Of a stretch of DNA of 55,730 nucleotides, positions 16,463 to 25,687 are shown piece after piece. Origin of the DNA: Flavobacteriales bacterium (GTDB lineage: Bacteria > Bacteroidota > Bacteroidia > Flavobacteriales_D > Parvicellaceae); contig JACJZN010000011.1 in NCBI GenBank assembly GCA_020635565.1, forward strand, positions 1-55,730, written 5' to 3'. A model generated the notes under the pieces. It made no database searches. It had not been told where the DNA came from and saw nothing but the letters and a program-made list of their open reading frames with translations. How positions within the stretch are numbered: position 1 is the first letter of the stretch; each line of letters starts with the position of its first letter. The position numbers and the translations under genes are program-made.

Positions 16463-18388
16463 TTATTTTGTGTCAAATTTACTAAAAATTGAATTGTTGC
16501 TTATGTACTCAGGAACTAGCTCTTTCATTTTCTTAACTAGAATATCGTTGTTCTGAGTATCGTAACTTTCTACTAGATCTTGTATTCTGGAACTGACTTG
16601 GTCGAATTCATATTCTTCTACTTTACCTATCATGATCTTCGGATGATGAGTTGGAATAGTGTTTTCAGATGAGGTTAGTAATTCCTCATATAACTTCTCT
16701 CCAGGTCTCAATCCAGTGATCTTGATCTTAATGTCTTTATCCACCTCAAATCCTGATAATCTGATCATTTGTTTTGCAAGATCGATGATCTTGATACTTT
16801 CACCCATGTCAAATACAAAGATCTCACCTCCATTACCCATTGTTCCCGCTTCTAGAACTAACTGACAGGCTTCTGGAATGGTCATAAAGAATCTGGTGAT
16901 CCTTTCATCAGTGACTGTAACTGGACCTCCATTTTCAATTTGTTTCTTGAATAGAGGAATCACAGAACCATTACTGCCTAATACGTTGCCAAATCTGGTT
17001 GTGATGAATTTTGTTTTCGAGTGTTTACTTAAAGCTTGTACATATATTTCAGCAATTCTCTTTGAAGCGCCCATTACGTTGGTTGGGTTAACCGCTTTAT
17101 CAGTCGAGATCATTACAAATGACTCACAATTGAAATCATTGGCTAGATCTGCAGTGATTTTTGATCCTTGCACATTTACATGTATTGATTCTGCAGGATT
17201 CTCTTCCATCAAAGGGACGTGTTTATATGCTGCAGCATGAAAAACGATTTGAGGACGATAATATTCAAAAACCCTTCTCATTCTACTTTCATTCGATACA
17301 TCGGCTATAACTACCTCGAATGGGGTTGTATCCTTATGACTCTTAAGTTCATTAGAAAGGTCATAAAGTGGACTTTCAGCTTGATCTAATAAAACTAATT
17401 TAGACGGGGAGTATTTCATTAGCTGTCGTGCAATTTCACTACCAATAGAACCAGCACCACCCGTAACTAATATGACTTTACTGCCCAATAGTTTTTGGAT
17501 GTTCTCTGTATCAAGTTGAATCTCTTTTCTCCCAAGAAGTTCTTCTATCTTGATCTTCTTTATCTGACCAGTATTAAAACTACCTTCAGTCCATTGATCC
17601 AGTGGAGGAGTACTCACTACGTCTATATCCAATGAAAGAGCCATTTCGATCACTTTGCTTTTGTTTTCAGGCTTAGGATCGTGAATAGCCAACATGACCG
17701 TATCTATCTCTTTCTTTTCGTTCCATTTGTTGAGGTAGTTTACATCTCTTACAGGAGTCCTTTCGATGAATTTTCCCTGAAGAGCCTTATTGTCATCAAT
17801 AAAACCTATGATATTATAAAGTGTATTAACATCCTGTTCTAGGATCTTCTTTGTGGCAATGCCCATATCACCAGCACCATAGATCACTATGTTTTTAGTA
17901 GCTCCTCGCGATTTATTTTGTTCGATATACAAGAGTTTGATGGAAACTCTCATTGTGATCAATAATAGAAAGGAGAAGACGAATTCCAATATCATGATCG
18001 ACTTTGGAAGCATAAAGAATCCATCTACGAAATAGAATCGTATAATTGAGATGATTACAAATACTCCAGAACCAGCTAATAAGGTAAATAAAACCCTTTT
18101 AGCATCCTGCGTACTGGTAAACCTAATGATTCCAGAATAGGTTTTTGAAATGAAAAAGGATAATGCTCTAACCAAAATATAAATACCAAGTGATGGTTTT
18201 AGAACAGCCCATTCATTCACCATCTCTGCAGTATCTGGTTTTGAGAAGTCAAATCGCACTGCATAGGCTATGACCAAAGCTAAAAGACAAAGTACTATGT
18301 CTGTCAAAAAGATCACCCATCTAGGTGTATTTCCTGTTGGTCTTAGTAACATAGCTACAAAAGTAAAATTTGTAATCAATTTTATCAC
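16463..18388 (-). CDS. Membrane-anchored nucleoside-diphosphate-sugar 4,6-dehydratase (WbpM/CapD/FlaA1 type)
   Basis: 641 residues. Four N-terminal membrane segments (about 22-120) precede a CoA-binding-like Rossmann domain (G-A-G-D-M-G near 172) and a catalytic short-chain dehydrogenase domain starting V-T-G-G-A-G-S-I-G-S-E (about 308). The active site reads S-T-D-K-A-V-N-P-T-N-V-M-G-A-S-K-R, with methionine in place of the usual tyrosine, as in the inverting and retaining 4,6-dehydratases of this family. It acts on UDP-GlcNAc or a similar nucleotide sugar in the inner membrane for O-antigen, capsule or glycan synthesis. The divergent neighbour is a glycosyltransferase. Confidence 0.95.
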   Translation of the reverse strand: MIKLITNFTFVAMLLRPTGNTPRWVIFLTDIVLCLLALVIAYAVRFDFSKPDTAEMVNEWAVLKPSLGIYILVRALSFFISKTYSGIIRFTSTQDAKRVLFTLLAGSGVFVIISIIRFYFVDGFFMLPKSIMILEFVFSFLLLITMRVSIKLLYIEQNKSRGATKNIVIYGAGDMGIATKKILEQDVNTLYNIIGFIDDNKALQGKFIERTPVRDVNYLNKWNEKKEIDTVMLAIHDPKPENKSKVIEMALSLDIDVVSTPPLDQWTEGSFNTGQIKKIKIEELLGRKEIQLDTENIQKLLGSKVILVTGGAGSIGSEIARQLMKYSPSKLVLLDQAESPLYDLSNELKSHKDTTPFEVVIADVSNESRMRRVFEYYRPQIVFHAAAYKHVPLMEENPAESIHVNVQGSKITADLANDFNCESFVMISTDKAVNPTNVMGASKRIAEIYVQALSKHSKTKFITTRFGNVLGSNGSVIPLFKKQIENGGPVTVTDERITRFFMTIPEACQLVLEAGTMGNGGEIFVFDMGESIKIIDLAKQMIRLSGFEVDKDIKIKITGLRPGEKLYEELLTSSENTIPTHHPKIMIGKVEEYEFDQVSSRIQDLVESYDTQNNDILVKKMKELVPEYISNNSIFSKFDTK

Positions 18389-18428
18389 TTATATCCAATG
18401 TTATGTTGATAATATCATATTGAGCTAA

Positions 18429-18457
18429 TTGCCATGGTATATTTTGTTTTATTTTTG
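18429..18457 (+). promoter_or_regulatory. Promoter of the glycosyltransferase gene
   Basis: TTG at 18429-18431 and TATTTTTG at 18450-18457 are 18 bases apart and match the Bacteroidota -33/-7 pattern. The -7 box runs into the upstream GTG of the reading frame, which argues that translation begins further downstream. Confidence 0.55.
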
Positions 18458-18477
18458 TGAATCAGAAAAGTTGGAGA

Positions 18478-19656
18478 TTGAAGAGAGTTTTATTCATAGC
18501 GCATCATCGCCTAGATAGATCACCTGGACAACGTTACCGTTTTGAGCAATATTTTAATTGGTTCAAAGAGAATGGGATTCAGTGCGAGCTTTCTAATCTT
18601 TTGGATGAAGAGGATGACAAAAATCTCTATGCTCCCCGTAACTATTGGAATAAGTTCAAAATAGCTTTGAACTCCTATCGTAAAAGACAAAATGATCTCA
18701 GAAGGATCAAAGAGTTTGATTTAGTTGTCATTTATCGTGAAGCATTAATTACCAGAGGAACGAGCTTTGAGCGTAAGGTAGCAAAGTCCGGAATTCCAAT
18801 GATGTTTGATTTTGATGATGCAATTTGGGTTAAAGACATGTCTGAAGGAAACAAATGGTTGTCTTTCTTAAAAAGCAGTGATAAAATTCAGAGAATACTA
18901 CCACTTTGTAAACATATAACTGCTGGTAATGAATATTTGGCCGAATTTGCTAGAAAATACAACAACAATGTTACAGTCGTCCCTTCAACAATAGACTGTA
19001 ATAAATATGTGCCTGATGAGCACTATGACAACAATGGTAAAGTGACCATAGGTTGGGTAGGTAGCCATACTACCGTGAAGCATTTTGAATTGGTGACCAA
19101 TGTTTACAAGAACCTGTTGGCCAAGTATGGCGACAAGATACAGTTTAAGGTCATTGGTGATCCAATATACGAAAATGCTGAGCTAGGAATTAAAGGACTT
19201 CCTTGGGATAATGCTAAGGAAGTTGATTTGTTCAATAGCATTGATATTGGTGTAATGCCGCTCGAAGAAGATCCTTGGACCAAAGGAAAGTGTGGGATGA
19301 AGGGACTATTATACATGTCTGTGGGCAAACCAGCAGTGATGAGTGCCGTAGGAATGAATACCGATATTATCGATCACGGTGTTAATGGTTTTATACCTGT
19401 GGGCGAAGATGAATGGTTCAAAGTTCTATCCGATTTAATAGAAAATCCTGATCTGAGAAAGAAAATAGGACATGCTGGTCGTGATACTGTTCTAAACGAA
19501 TATAGTTTTGAGGTGTTAAAATGGAAAATGTTGGACATATATGCCAAAGTTCTAAAAATCGAAACTCCTGCTGCACCTGCTTTGGTAGATTCGGGGTCTC
19601 CTCAAACTGACGAAAGCTCTTTAAATGTGGGTATTCCTGAATTAGTCCAATCTTAA
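18478..19656 (+). CDS. Glycosyltransferase, GT4-like
   Basis: About 392 residues. The start is placed at TTG 18478 (K-R-V-L-F-I-A-H-H-R): the GTG at 18457 is inside the promoter -7 box. The N-terminal half has R-S-P-G-Q-R-Y-R-F-E-Q-Y; the C-terminal half carries the GT-B nucleotide-sugar site (I-G-W-V-G-S-H-T-T, D-I-G-V-M-P-L, K-G-K-C-G-M-K-G-L-L-Y-M-S-V-G-K-P-A-V, H-G-V-N-G-F). A cytoplasmic enzyme transferring a sugar during surface polysaccharide synthesis is likely, in line with the divergent dehydratase. The last 25 residues are low-complexity and not part of the domain. Confidence 0.85.
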   Translation: MKRVLFIAHHRLDRSPGQRYRFEQYFNWFKENGIQCELSNLLDEEDDKNLYAPRNYWNKFKIALNSYRKRQNDLRRIKEFDLVVIYREALITRGTSFERKVAKSGIPMMFDFDDAIWVKDMSEGNKWLSFLKSSDKIQRILPLCKHITAGNEYLAEFARKYNNNVTVVPSTIDCNKYVPDEHYDNNGKVTIGWVGSHTTVKHFELVTNVYKNLLAKYGDKIQFKVIGDPIYENAELGIKGLPWDNAKEVDLFNSIDIGVMPLEEDPWTKGKCGMKGLLYMSVGKPAVMSAVGMNTDIIDHGVNGFIPVGEDEWFKVLSDLIENPDLRKKIGHAGRDTVLNEYSFEVLKWKMLDIYAKVLKIETPAAPALVDSGSPQTDESSLNVGIPELVQS

Positions 19657-19749
19657 TAGATGCTTTCAACATCCGACTATTAAAACTTGGCTCTATGTGG
19701 TCTCGAAACTTAACTTCTATGTAGTTAGCTTTGAGAAAATTAGTTTGGT

Positions 19750-21483
19750 ATGCAGGCAGAATTGGGTTGGATCGATTATTCGATCATCATCGGATTTTTT
19801 ATCGTTTCCCTACTTATTGGGATCTTAGTAAGTAAGCAATCTGGTAAATCATCAGAAGATTTCTTTCTCTCGGGAAGAAATATGCCTTGGTGGTTGCTAG
19901 GCGTTTCGATGGTTGCAACTACATTCGCTGCGGATACGCCAGGTTTGGTTACCCAGATCGTTCGTAAAGATGGCGTAATGGGAAATTGGGTTTGGTGGTC
20001 TATGTTACTGACCGGAACCGTGACGGTATTTTTCTATGCAAAATTGTGGAGACGCTCGGGAGTTACAACGGATCTGGAGTTTTACGAATTGAGATACAGT
20101 GGAAAATCAGCAGCCTTCCTAAGAGGATTTAGAGCTGTTTATCTTGGTTTTTTCTTTAACATCGTTACCATGGCAGGTGTTTGTTTGGCTGGGGCGAAAA
20201 TAGCGGAGGTTATTTTTGATATAGATCAATTAACATTTATATCGATTGCTGGTGGTGTAACGGTCATCTATTCTATGATGGGAGGACTTAAAGGAGTTTT
20301 GATCACTGACTTTTTTCAATTCATCATGGCCATGATCGGTTCTGTATGGGCAACTTATTATATTGTTAATATGCCTGAGGTTGGAGGAGTGGATAATCTG
20401 GTCAGTAGCCTTTCATTGGAAACAAAGAACTTTTTGCCTTCAACAGATAACTGGGAGTTATTTTTAGCAGTGTTCTTGATCCCTATTGCTGTTCAGTGGT
20501 GGAGTATCTGGTATCCTGGAGCTGAGCCAGGTGGAGGAGGTTATATCGCTCAACGAATGTTGGCTGCTAAAGATGAGAAACACGCTACATGGGCAACATT
20601 ATTCTTCAATTTTGCTCATTATGCATTAAGACCTTGGCCTTGGATCCTAATTGGATTAGCTTCTTTGGTTGTTTTTCCGGATCTTGAATCTCTAAGTGCT
20701 TCATTTTCTCATGTTGATAAAGGTTTAATAGATCATGATGCTGCCTATTCAGCTATGATTTCGTATCTACCTGCCGGATTGATCGGATTAGTTTTGGCGT
20801 CATTAATTGCCGCTTTTATGAGTACTATTAGTACCCAATTGAATTGGGGGTCTTCCTATATTGTAAATGATGTTTACAAAAGGTTCATCAATAAGTCTGC
20901 TTCAGAGAAGCAAATGGTGGTTTGGGGTAGACTCAGTACTTTGGTTCTCATGATCTTTGCAGGTGCTTTGTCTTTCTATATAAAAAGTTCAAAAGACTTT
21001 TTTGATCTTTTACTTCAAATTGGAGCAGGAACAGGTTTGCTCTTCATTTTGAGATGGTTTTGGTCTAGGATCAATCCTTACAGTGAGATCACCGCAATGG
21101 GAGTTTCATTTCTAATGGCGATCGTTTTCAAGATTTATAATGTAAATGTTAGTGAGGCGGATCAGTTGTCAGGTACATTTCAATTGTTAGTAGGTGTAAG
21201 TATTACTACCATAAGTTGGGTGTTAGTTTCTTTGTTGACCAATCCAGTAGAAGAAAAAGTTTTAAGTGATTTCAATACCAAGATCTTTCCATCTGGAAAT
21301 AAGTTTGAAGGATTCGAATTCAAGATCATTGGGTTTTTGGCAGCAACAGTAGGTATCTACTGTGCATTGTTTGCAACGGGATATGCCATTTACGGTGATT
21401 TAATTTCTTTCACGATCTCTGCAGTTTTATTAGTGATCTCTGGTGCAGTATTAATTACTTTTAGGAAGAAGATATTCAGTTAA
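19750..21483 (+). CDS. Sodium:solute symporter (SLC5/SSF family)
   Basis: 577 residues with about 14 hydrophobic segments. The N-terminus (D-Y-S-I-I-I-G-F-F-I-V-S) and S-E-D-F-F-L-S-G-R-N-M-P-W-W, followed by A-T-T-F-A-A-D-T-P, are typical of the SSF family; the Na+-site region A-A-F-M-S-T-I-S-T-Q-L-N-W-G-S-S-Y near residue 355 is also present. Sodium-coupled uptake of a sugar or other small solute at the inner membrane is expected; the substrate cannot be read from sequence. The AraC regulator gene follows 103 bases downstream. Confidence 0.92.
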   Translation: MQAELGWIDYSIIIGFFIVSLLIGILVSKQSGKSSEDFFLSGRNMPWWLLGVSMVATTFAADTPGLVTQIVRKDGVMGNWVWWSMLLTGTVTVFFYAKLWRRSGVTTDLEFYELRYSGKSAAFLRGFRAVYLGFFFNIVTMAGVCLAGAKIAEVIFDIDQLTFISIAGGVTVIYSMMGGLKGVLITDFFQFIMAMIGSVWATYYIVNMPEVGGVDNLVSSLSLETKNFLPSTDNWELFLAVFLIPIAVQWWSIWYPGAEPGGGGYIAQRMLAAKDEKHATWATLFFNFAHYALRPWPWILIGLASLVVFPDLESLSASFSHVDKGLIDHDAAYSAMISYLPAGLIGLVLASLIAAFMSTISTQLNWGSSYIVNDVYKRFINKSASEKQMVVWGRLSTLVLMIFAGALSFYIKSSKDFFDLLLQIGAGTGLLFILRWFWSRINPYSEITAMGVSFLMAIVFKIYNVNVSEADQLSGTFQLLVGVSITTISWVLVSLLTNPVEEKVLSDFNTKIFPSGNKFEGFEFKIIGFLAATVGIYCALFATGYAIYGDLISFTISAVLLVISGAVLITFRKKIFS

Positions 21484-21562
21484 GATCGAATGGAATAACA
21501 GTTATCTGTAAAAAGTATACGTCTTTATTGAATGGATATAAGTTTTTTTGATCATTCTTAAA

Positions 21563-21570
21563 TAGGTTTG
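21563..21570 (+). promoter_or_regulatory. Possible -7 element of the AraC-type gene
   Basis: TAGGTTTG matches TAnnTTTG 16 bases before the ATG at 21587. A T-run ending TTTG at 21547-21550 is only 12 bases upstream, so the -33 is unclear. Confidence 0.4.
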
Positions 21571-21586
21571 TACAAAAGTTAAGGAT

Positions 21587-22507
21587 ATGGATCAAATGAT
21601 TACAGTCAATTCAATAGGCGAAGTGCATCAACTGTTTGAACTTCCTAAGCCTAAGCATCCTTTAATTTCAATCATTTATCATAGCGATGAACTGGAAGAG
21701 AAATTTCAACAGTTATCTTCGGTTAAGTGCGTATTGAACTTATATAGTGTGATGTTTAAGGAGGGTTGTACAGGTTCTTTAAATTATGGGCGTGGTTCAT
21801 ACGATTTTGAGGAAGGATCAATGGTGTTTTTAGCTCCAGGTCAAGTCATTCAACCCAATGAAATGGAGCAGGATCAATCTGAAGATAATAAAGGTTGGAC
21901 CTTGATCTTTCATCCTGACCTTATAAGAAGATCTAACTTGGGTCAAAATATTGATGATTATTCATTTTTCAATTATGATGTTAACGAAGCACTGCATCTT
22001 TCGGATCAAGAGAAAATAAGTGTATCTGAGATCATTCACAAAATTGAAGCAGAGCTTAATGGAAACATCGATAAACATAGTCAGAAATTGATCGTGTCAA
22101 ATATTGAATTGCTTTTGGATTACAGCACTAGATATTACGATAGACAATTTTATACAAGAACAAACCAAAGTAATGATCTTGTTGCTAAATTCGAGAAATA
22201 CCTTAAAGTGTATTTTAATTCTGGACTGGCATCTGAAAAGGGTTTGCCTTCAGTTAGGTCTTGTGGTGAAGAATTAGGATTGTCACCCAATTATTTAAGT
22301 GATCTTTTGAAAAAGGAAACAGGTGTTAACGCGCATGATCATATTCATCATGCCATCATTAATAGGGCGAAGACCGAGTTGCTTAAAGGTCAGAATTCAG
22401 TGAGTTCCATTGCCTACGATCTGGGTTTCGAATACCCTCAACATTTTAGTAAGTTATTCAAGAATAAGACAGGAATGTCGCCAAAGGATTATCGACTACT
22501 GAATTAA
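21587..22507 (+). CDS. AraC-family transcriptional regulator
   Basis: 306 residues. The N-terminal half is a cupin-like sensing domain (A-P-G-Q-V-I-Q-P, W-T-L-I-F-H-P-D-L). The C-terminal part (about 205-306) holds two helix-turn-helix motifs: L-G-L-S-P-N-Y-L-S-D-L-L-K-K-E-T-G and I-A-Y-D-L-G-F-E-Y-P-Q-H-F-S-K-L-F-K, ending in the family signature G-M-S-P-K-D-Y-R. It lies directly upstream of a reductase gene on the same strand, and such regulator/SDR pairs usually mean that the regulator controls the reductase. Confidence 0.95.
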   Translation: MDQMITVNSIGEVHQLFELPKPKHPLISIIYHSDELEEKFQQLSSVKCVLNLYSVMFKEGCTGSLNYGRGSYDFEEGSMVFLAPGQVIQPNEMEQDQSEDNKGWTLIFHPDLIRRSNLGQNIDDYSFFNYDVNEALHLSDQEKISVSEIIHKIEAELNGNIDKHSQKLIVSNIELLLDYSTRYYDRQFYTRTNQSNDLVAKFEKYLKVYFNSGLASEKGLPSVRSCGEELGLSPNYLSDLLKKETGVNAHDHIHHAIINRAKTELLKGQNSVSSIAYDLGFEYPQHFSKLFKNKTGMSPKDYRLLN

Positions 22508-22513
22508 ATGTAA

Positions 22514-22541
22514 AATGTATTCAAGATTCTATTGAATGTAT
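22514..22541 (+). promoter_or_regulatory. 21-bp-phased direct repeat, candidate AraC-regulator operator
   Basis: AATGTAT occurs at 22514-22520 and at 22535-22541, exactly 21 bases apart. Its downstream copy ends just before the expected -33 region of the reductase promoter. Two half-sites two helical turns apart next to the -33 is the classic arrangement for AraC-type activators. Seven bases is short, so chance is possible. Confidence 0.4.
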
Positions 22542-22564
22542 AAATTCTTAAGATCGGCAGAAAT

Positions 22565-22572
22565 TAGCTTTG
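22565..22572 (+). promoter_or_regulatory. Promoter -7 element of the reductase gene
   Basis: TAGCTTTG matches TAnnTTTG exactly, 25 bases before the ATG at 22598. TTC at 22545-22547 is spaced 17 bases upstream as a degenerate -33. Confidence 0.5.
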
Positions 22573-22597
22573 TATCATAAAATTAAAATCAATTCAA

Positions 22598-23656
22598 ATG
22601 ACAAATATTGATAGAACAAAACCAGTTTTAGTTACAGGTGCAACCGGATTTGTGGCAGGGTGGTTAGTAAAGAAATTACTTGAAGAAGGATTTACTGTTC
22701 ATGCAGCAGTTAGAAATCCTGACAAAAAAGAAAAACTACAACATTTAGACAAAATTGCTGCTTCAAGTCCTGGTAGTATTAAGTATTTTAAGGCTGATCT
22801 ATTGACGGATGGAGCATATTTCGAGGCAATGCAGGATTGTGAATTGGTTTTTCATACTGCATCACCATTTTTCTTGGATGTAAAAGACCCGCAAAAAGAA
22901 CTGATCGAACCAGCGGTCAACGGAACAAAGAATGTTCTGGAATCTGTCAACAAAACACCATCTGTGAAGAGGGTAGTGTTGACCAGTAGTTGTGCTGCCA
23001 TTTATTCAGATGCTGATGAATGTGCTCAATATCCAAATGGAGAGTTAACCGAAGAAATATGGAATACTACTGCCACATTGGATCATCAGGCTTATTCCTT
23101 GTCAAAGACGTTGGCTGAAAAGAAAGCATGGGAGATGAATAAGTCTCAAGATAGATGGGAGTTGGTAGTGATCAATCCTAGTTTTGTTTTAGGTCCATTC
23201 TTAAATCCAGCAGAGACGACTTCAGAGAGTTTTTCTATCATGAAACAAATGGGAGATGGAACTTATAAAATGGGTGCTCCTAGAATGGGGATCGGAGTGA
23301 TTGATGTAAGAGATCTTGCTGAGGCTCATTTCAGAGCAGGTACATTACCAGAAGCAAATGGCAGAAATATTATTTCCGCCCACAACACAGATTTCTTTGA
23401 AATGTCACAAAAATTAATACCTAAGTTTGGAGATAAGTATCCTCTTCCTAAAAAAGTAGCCCCAAAGTGGTTGATCTGGATCGTAGGACCAATAGTTAAT
23501 AAAGGATTTACGCGTAAAATGGTGTCAAAGAATATTGGTCACGTATGGAAGGCGAACAATACTAAAAGTGTCAAGGAATTGGGAATGAAATATCGTCCTC
23601 TTGAAGAAACTATGGTCGATACGTTTCAGGTGCTTGTAGATAATAAGATTATCTAA
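22598..23656 (+). CDS. NAD(P)-dependent extended SDR reductase (dihydroflavonol-reductase-like)
   Basis: 352 residues. The N-terminal cofactor motif is V-T-G-A-T-G-F-V-A-G-W-L (about 12-23), followed by A-A-V-R-N-P-D-K, which favours NADP(H). The catalytic Y-x-x-x-K is Y-S-L-S-K (about 167-171), with an upstream serine in T-S-S-C-A-A. This is the subgroup of dihydroflavonol-4-reductase-like and aldehyde-reducing enzymes, which reduce aldehydes or ketones in bacteria. Regulation by the adjacent AraC protein is inferred. It ends before a strong bidirectional terminator. Confidence 0.9.
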   Translation: MTNIDRTKPVLVTGATGFVAGWLVKKLLEEGFTVHAAVRNPDKKEKLQHLDKIAASSPGSIKYFKADLLTDGAYFEAMQDCELVFHTASPFFLDVKDPQKELIEPAVNGTKNVLESVNKTPSVKRVVLTSSCAAIYSDADECAQYPNGELTEEIWNTTATLDHQAYSLSKTLAEKKAWEMNKSQDRWELVVINPSFVLGPFLNPAETTSESFSIMKQMGDGTYKMGAPRMGIGVIDVRDLAEAHFRAGTLPEANGRNIISAHNTDFFEMSQKLIPKFGDKYPLPKKVAPKWLIWIVGPIVNKGFTRKMVSKNIGHVWKANNTKSVKELGMKYRPLEETMVDTFQVLVDNKII

Positions 23657-23666
23657 TATTAGATAC

Positions 23667-23703
23667 AAAAAAAGGACTGTAAGCAATTACAGTCCTTTTT
23701 TTT
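23667..23703. terminator. Bidirectional intrinsic terminator between the reductase and trxA genes
   Basis: A perfect 9-bp stem GGACTGTAA/TTACAGTCC with loop GCAA is flanked by seven A on one side and eight T on the other, so it can stop transcription from both convergent genes. Confidence 0.92.
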
Positions 23704-23717
23704 AGTTTTTTGTTTGA

Positions 23718-24032
23718 TTAAACGTGAGCTGATAATTTCTCAGCAAGAACATCTTTAGCAACTGCTCCAACTACCTTTTCTACAACTTCACCATTCTTCA
23801 ATACAACTAATGTAGGAATGTTTCTGATTCCAAATTTAACAGCTAATCCACCGTTATCGTCAACGTTTACTTTCCCTACTAGAGCCTTTCCTTCAAACTC
23901 ATGGTATAAAGCCTCAACGTGAGGTCCAACCATTTTACAAGGACCACACCATGGAGCCCAAAAATCAACTAACACTGGCTTATCTGTATTAGTTAGTTCA
24001 GCAAAATTTGCTTCTGTAAATTCTAATGCCAT
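23718..24032 (-). CDS. trxA: Thioredoxin
   Basis: 104 residues, the normal size. The redox motif W-C-G-P-C-K has its cysteines at residues 29 and 32, in F-W-A-P-W-C-G-P-C, and the cis-proline loop is R-N-I-P-T-L-V-V-L. It is the general cytoplasmic thiol-disulfide reductant, reduced by thioredoxin reductase. It is transcribed alone: its own promoter lies upstream and a terminator is shared with the convergent reductase gene. Confidence 0.97.
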   Translation of the reverse strand: MALEFTEANFAELTNTDKPVLVDFWAPWCGPCKMVGPHVEALYHEFEGKALVGKVNVDDNGGLAVKFGIRNIPTLVVLKNGEVVEKVVGAVAKDVLAEKLSAHV

Positions 24033-24067
24033 TATTTATATCATTAAAGGTTAATAAATTTCCTTCT

Positions 24068-24075
24068 CAAAGATA
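24068..24075 (-). promoter_or_regulatory. Promoter -7 element of trxA
   Basis: The minus strand reads TATCTTTG, an exact TAnnTTTG match, 35 bases before the trxA start, with a TTT(C) about 19 bases upstream. Confidence 0.45.
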
Positions 24076-24245
24076 TCTAATCATTTGAGAGTGGAAATCC
24101 ATTGTTCAAAAGTAATACCAACTAAAATTATATGTCATATTGGCATCCTACCATTTCTTTTGGTTAATATGATTCTCAAGAACTATTCATTAAGTCTTTT
24201 TTATTAACTTCGCTGACACAAATTTGAAATGATAAACTTGAACAT

Positions 24246-25634
24246 ATGAACTACGATGTTATTGTATTAGGAAGTGGACCTGGAGGTTATGTAACAGCGA
24301 TTAGAGCTTCTCAACTTGGATTAAAAACTGCGGTTGTAGAAAAAGAGGCTCTTGGAGGAATCTGTTTGAACTGGGGATGTATTCCTACTAAAGCGCTTTT
24401 GAAAAGTGCTAATGTTTTTGAATATCTTCAACATGCAGAAGATTACGGATTGTCAGTTAAAGAAGCGAAGGCAGATTTTAATGCAGTAGTAAAGAGATCT
24501 AGAGGGGTAGCTGATAAAATGAGTGGTGGAGTTCAGTTCTTGATGAAAAAGAACAAGATCGATGTGATCATGGGAACTGGTAAAATTAAACCAGGAAAAA
24601 AGATCGATGTTACTGATGATAAAGGAAAGACTACTGAATACAGTGCAAATCATATCATTATAGCTACAGGAGCTAGATCAAGACAATTACCAAATCTTCC
24701 TCAAGATGGTGCTAAGATCATCGGATATAGAGAAGCTTTAGCGATGCCAGCATTACCAAAGAAAATGGTGGTAGTTGGTTCTGGAGCAATTGGAGTTGAG
24801 TTCGCTTATTTCTATAATGCTATGGGAACAGAAGTTACTTTGGTGGAGTATATGCCTAATATTGTTCCTGTTGAAGATGAAGAAGTAAGTAAGCAATTGG
24901 AGAAATCCTTCAAGAAGCAAGGAATCAATGTAATGACTGGTTCTTCGGTAGAAAAAGTGGATACAACAGGTAAAGGTTGCAAAGTTACTATCACAACTAA
25001 GAAAGGTGAAGAAGTAGTTGAATGTGATGTAGTACTTTCTGCAGTTGGAATAGAAACAAATATCCAAGGAATCGGATTAGAGGAAGTAGGTATTGTTACT
25101 GATAGAGGAAAAGTTTTAGTTAATGAATATTACGAAACTAATATACCAGGTTACTATGCTATTGGTGATATTACGCCAGGACCGGCTTTAGCACACGTTG
25201 CTTCAGCAGAAGGTATTACTTGTGTTGAGAAGATCGCTGGACACCATCCAGAAGCTATCGATTATGGCAATATCCCAGGATGTACTTACTGTTCTCCTGA
25301 GATCGCTTCTGTTGGTATGACAGAAAAAGCTGCTAAAGAAGCTGGTTATGAGATCAAAGTTGGAAAATTCCCATTCTCTGCTTCTGGTAAGGCTAGTGCT
25401 GCTGGAACTAATGATGGATTCATTAAATTGATCTTCGATGCTAAATATGGAGAATTGTTAGGTGGACACATGGTTGGAGCTAATGTAACTGAAATGATCG
25501 CTGAGATCGTTGCTATCAGAAAATTAGAAACAACAGGAATGGAATTGGTTAAAACAATTCACCCACACCCTACAATGAGTGAGGCTATTATGGAAGCTGC
25601 TGCCGCTGCTTACGGTGAAGTGATCCATATTTAA
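24246..25634 (+). CDS. lpdA: Dihydrolipoyl dehydrogenase
   Basis: 462 residues. FAD site G-S-G-P-G-G-Y (about 9-15), redox-active disulfide in G-G-I-C-L-N-W-G-C-I-P-T-K (C40, C45), NAD site G-S-G-A-I-G-V-E-F, and C-terminal dimer-interface base H-P-H-P-T-M-S-E. This is the E3 subunit that reoxidises dihydrolipoamide in the pyruvate, 2-oxoglutarate and branched-chain dehydrogenase complexes and in glycine cleavage. It stands apart from any E1 or E2 gene in this window, so it probably serves several complexes. It ends at a strong bidirectional terminator. Confidence 0.97.
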   Translation: MNYDVIVLGSGPGGYVTAIRASQLGLKTAVVEKEALGGICLNWGCIPTKALLKSANVFEYLQHAEDYGLSVKEAKADFNAVVKRSRGVADKMSGGVQFLMKKNKIDVIMGTGKIKPGKKIDVTDDKGKTTEYSANHIIIATGARSRQLPNLPQDGAKIIGYREALAMPALPKKMVVVGSGAIGVEFAYFYNAMGTEVTLVEYMPNIVPVEDEEVSKQLEKSFKKQGINVMTGSSVEKVDTTGKGCKVTITTKKGEEVVECDVVLSAVGIETNIQGIGLEEVGIVTDRGKVLVNEYYETNIPGYYAIGDITPGPALAHVASAEGITCVEKIAGHHPEAIDYGNIPGCTYCSPEIASVGMTEKAAKEAGYEIKVGKFPFSASGKASAAGTNDGFIKLIFDAKYGELLGGHMVGANVTEMIAEIVAIRKLETTGMELVKTIHPHPTMSEAIMEAAAAAYGEVIHI

Positions 25635-25652
25635 TAGATTGAATTATTATAT

Positions 25653-25683
25653 AAAAAGGCTGTCTGAAAAGACAGCCTTTTTT
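25653..25683. terminator. Bidirectional intrinsic terminator between lpdA and the PorE-like gene
   Basis: Stem GGCTGTC/GACAGCC with loop TGAAAA, flanked by five A and six T. It sits between convergent genes and can serve both. Confidence 0.92.
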
Positions 25684-25687
25684 GTTG

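Noticed and set aside
16878..17240. A 120-codon open frame on the plus strand inside the nucleotide-sugar dehydratase gene
   Set aside because: It is antisense to a well-conserved catalytic domain, has no promoter or protein motif, and its composition mirrors the real frame.
19726..19733. TAGCTTTG as the symporter promoter
   Set aside because: The -7 match is exact but no -33 is found within range (nearest TTG is 36 bases upstream), so I did not list it as a feature.
24753..25067. A 104-codon open frame opposite lpdA
   Set aside because: It is fully inside a conserved gene on the other strand, is rich in Y, F, S and C as expected for an antisense shadow, and shows no family features.
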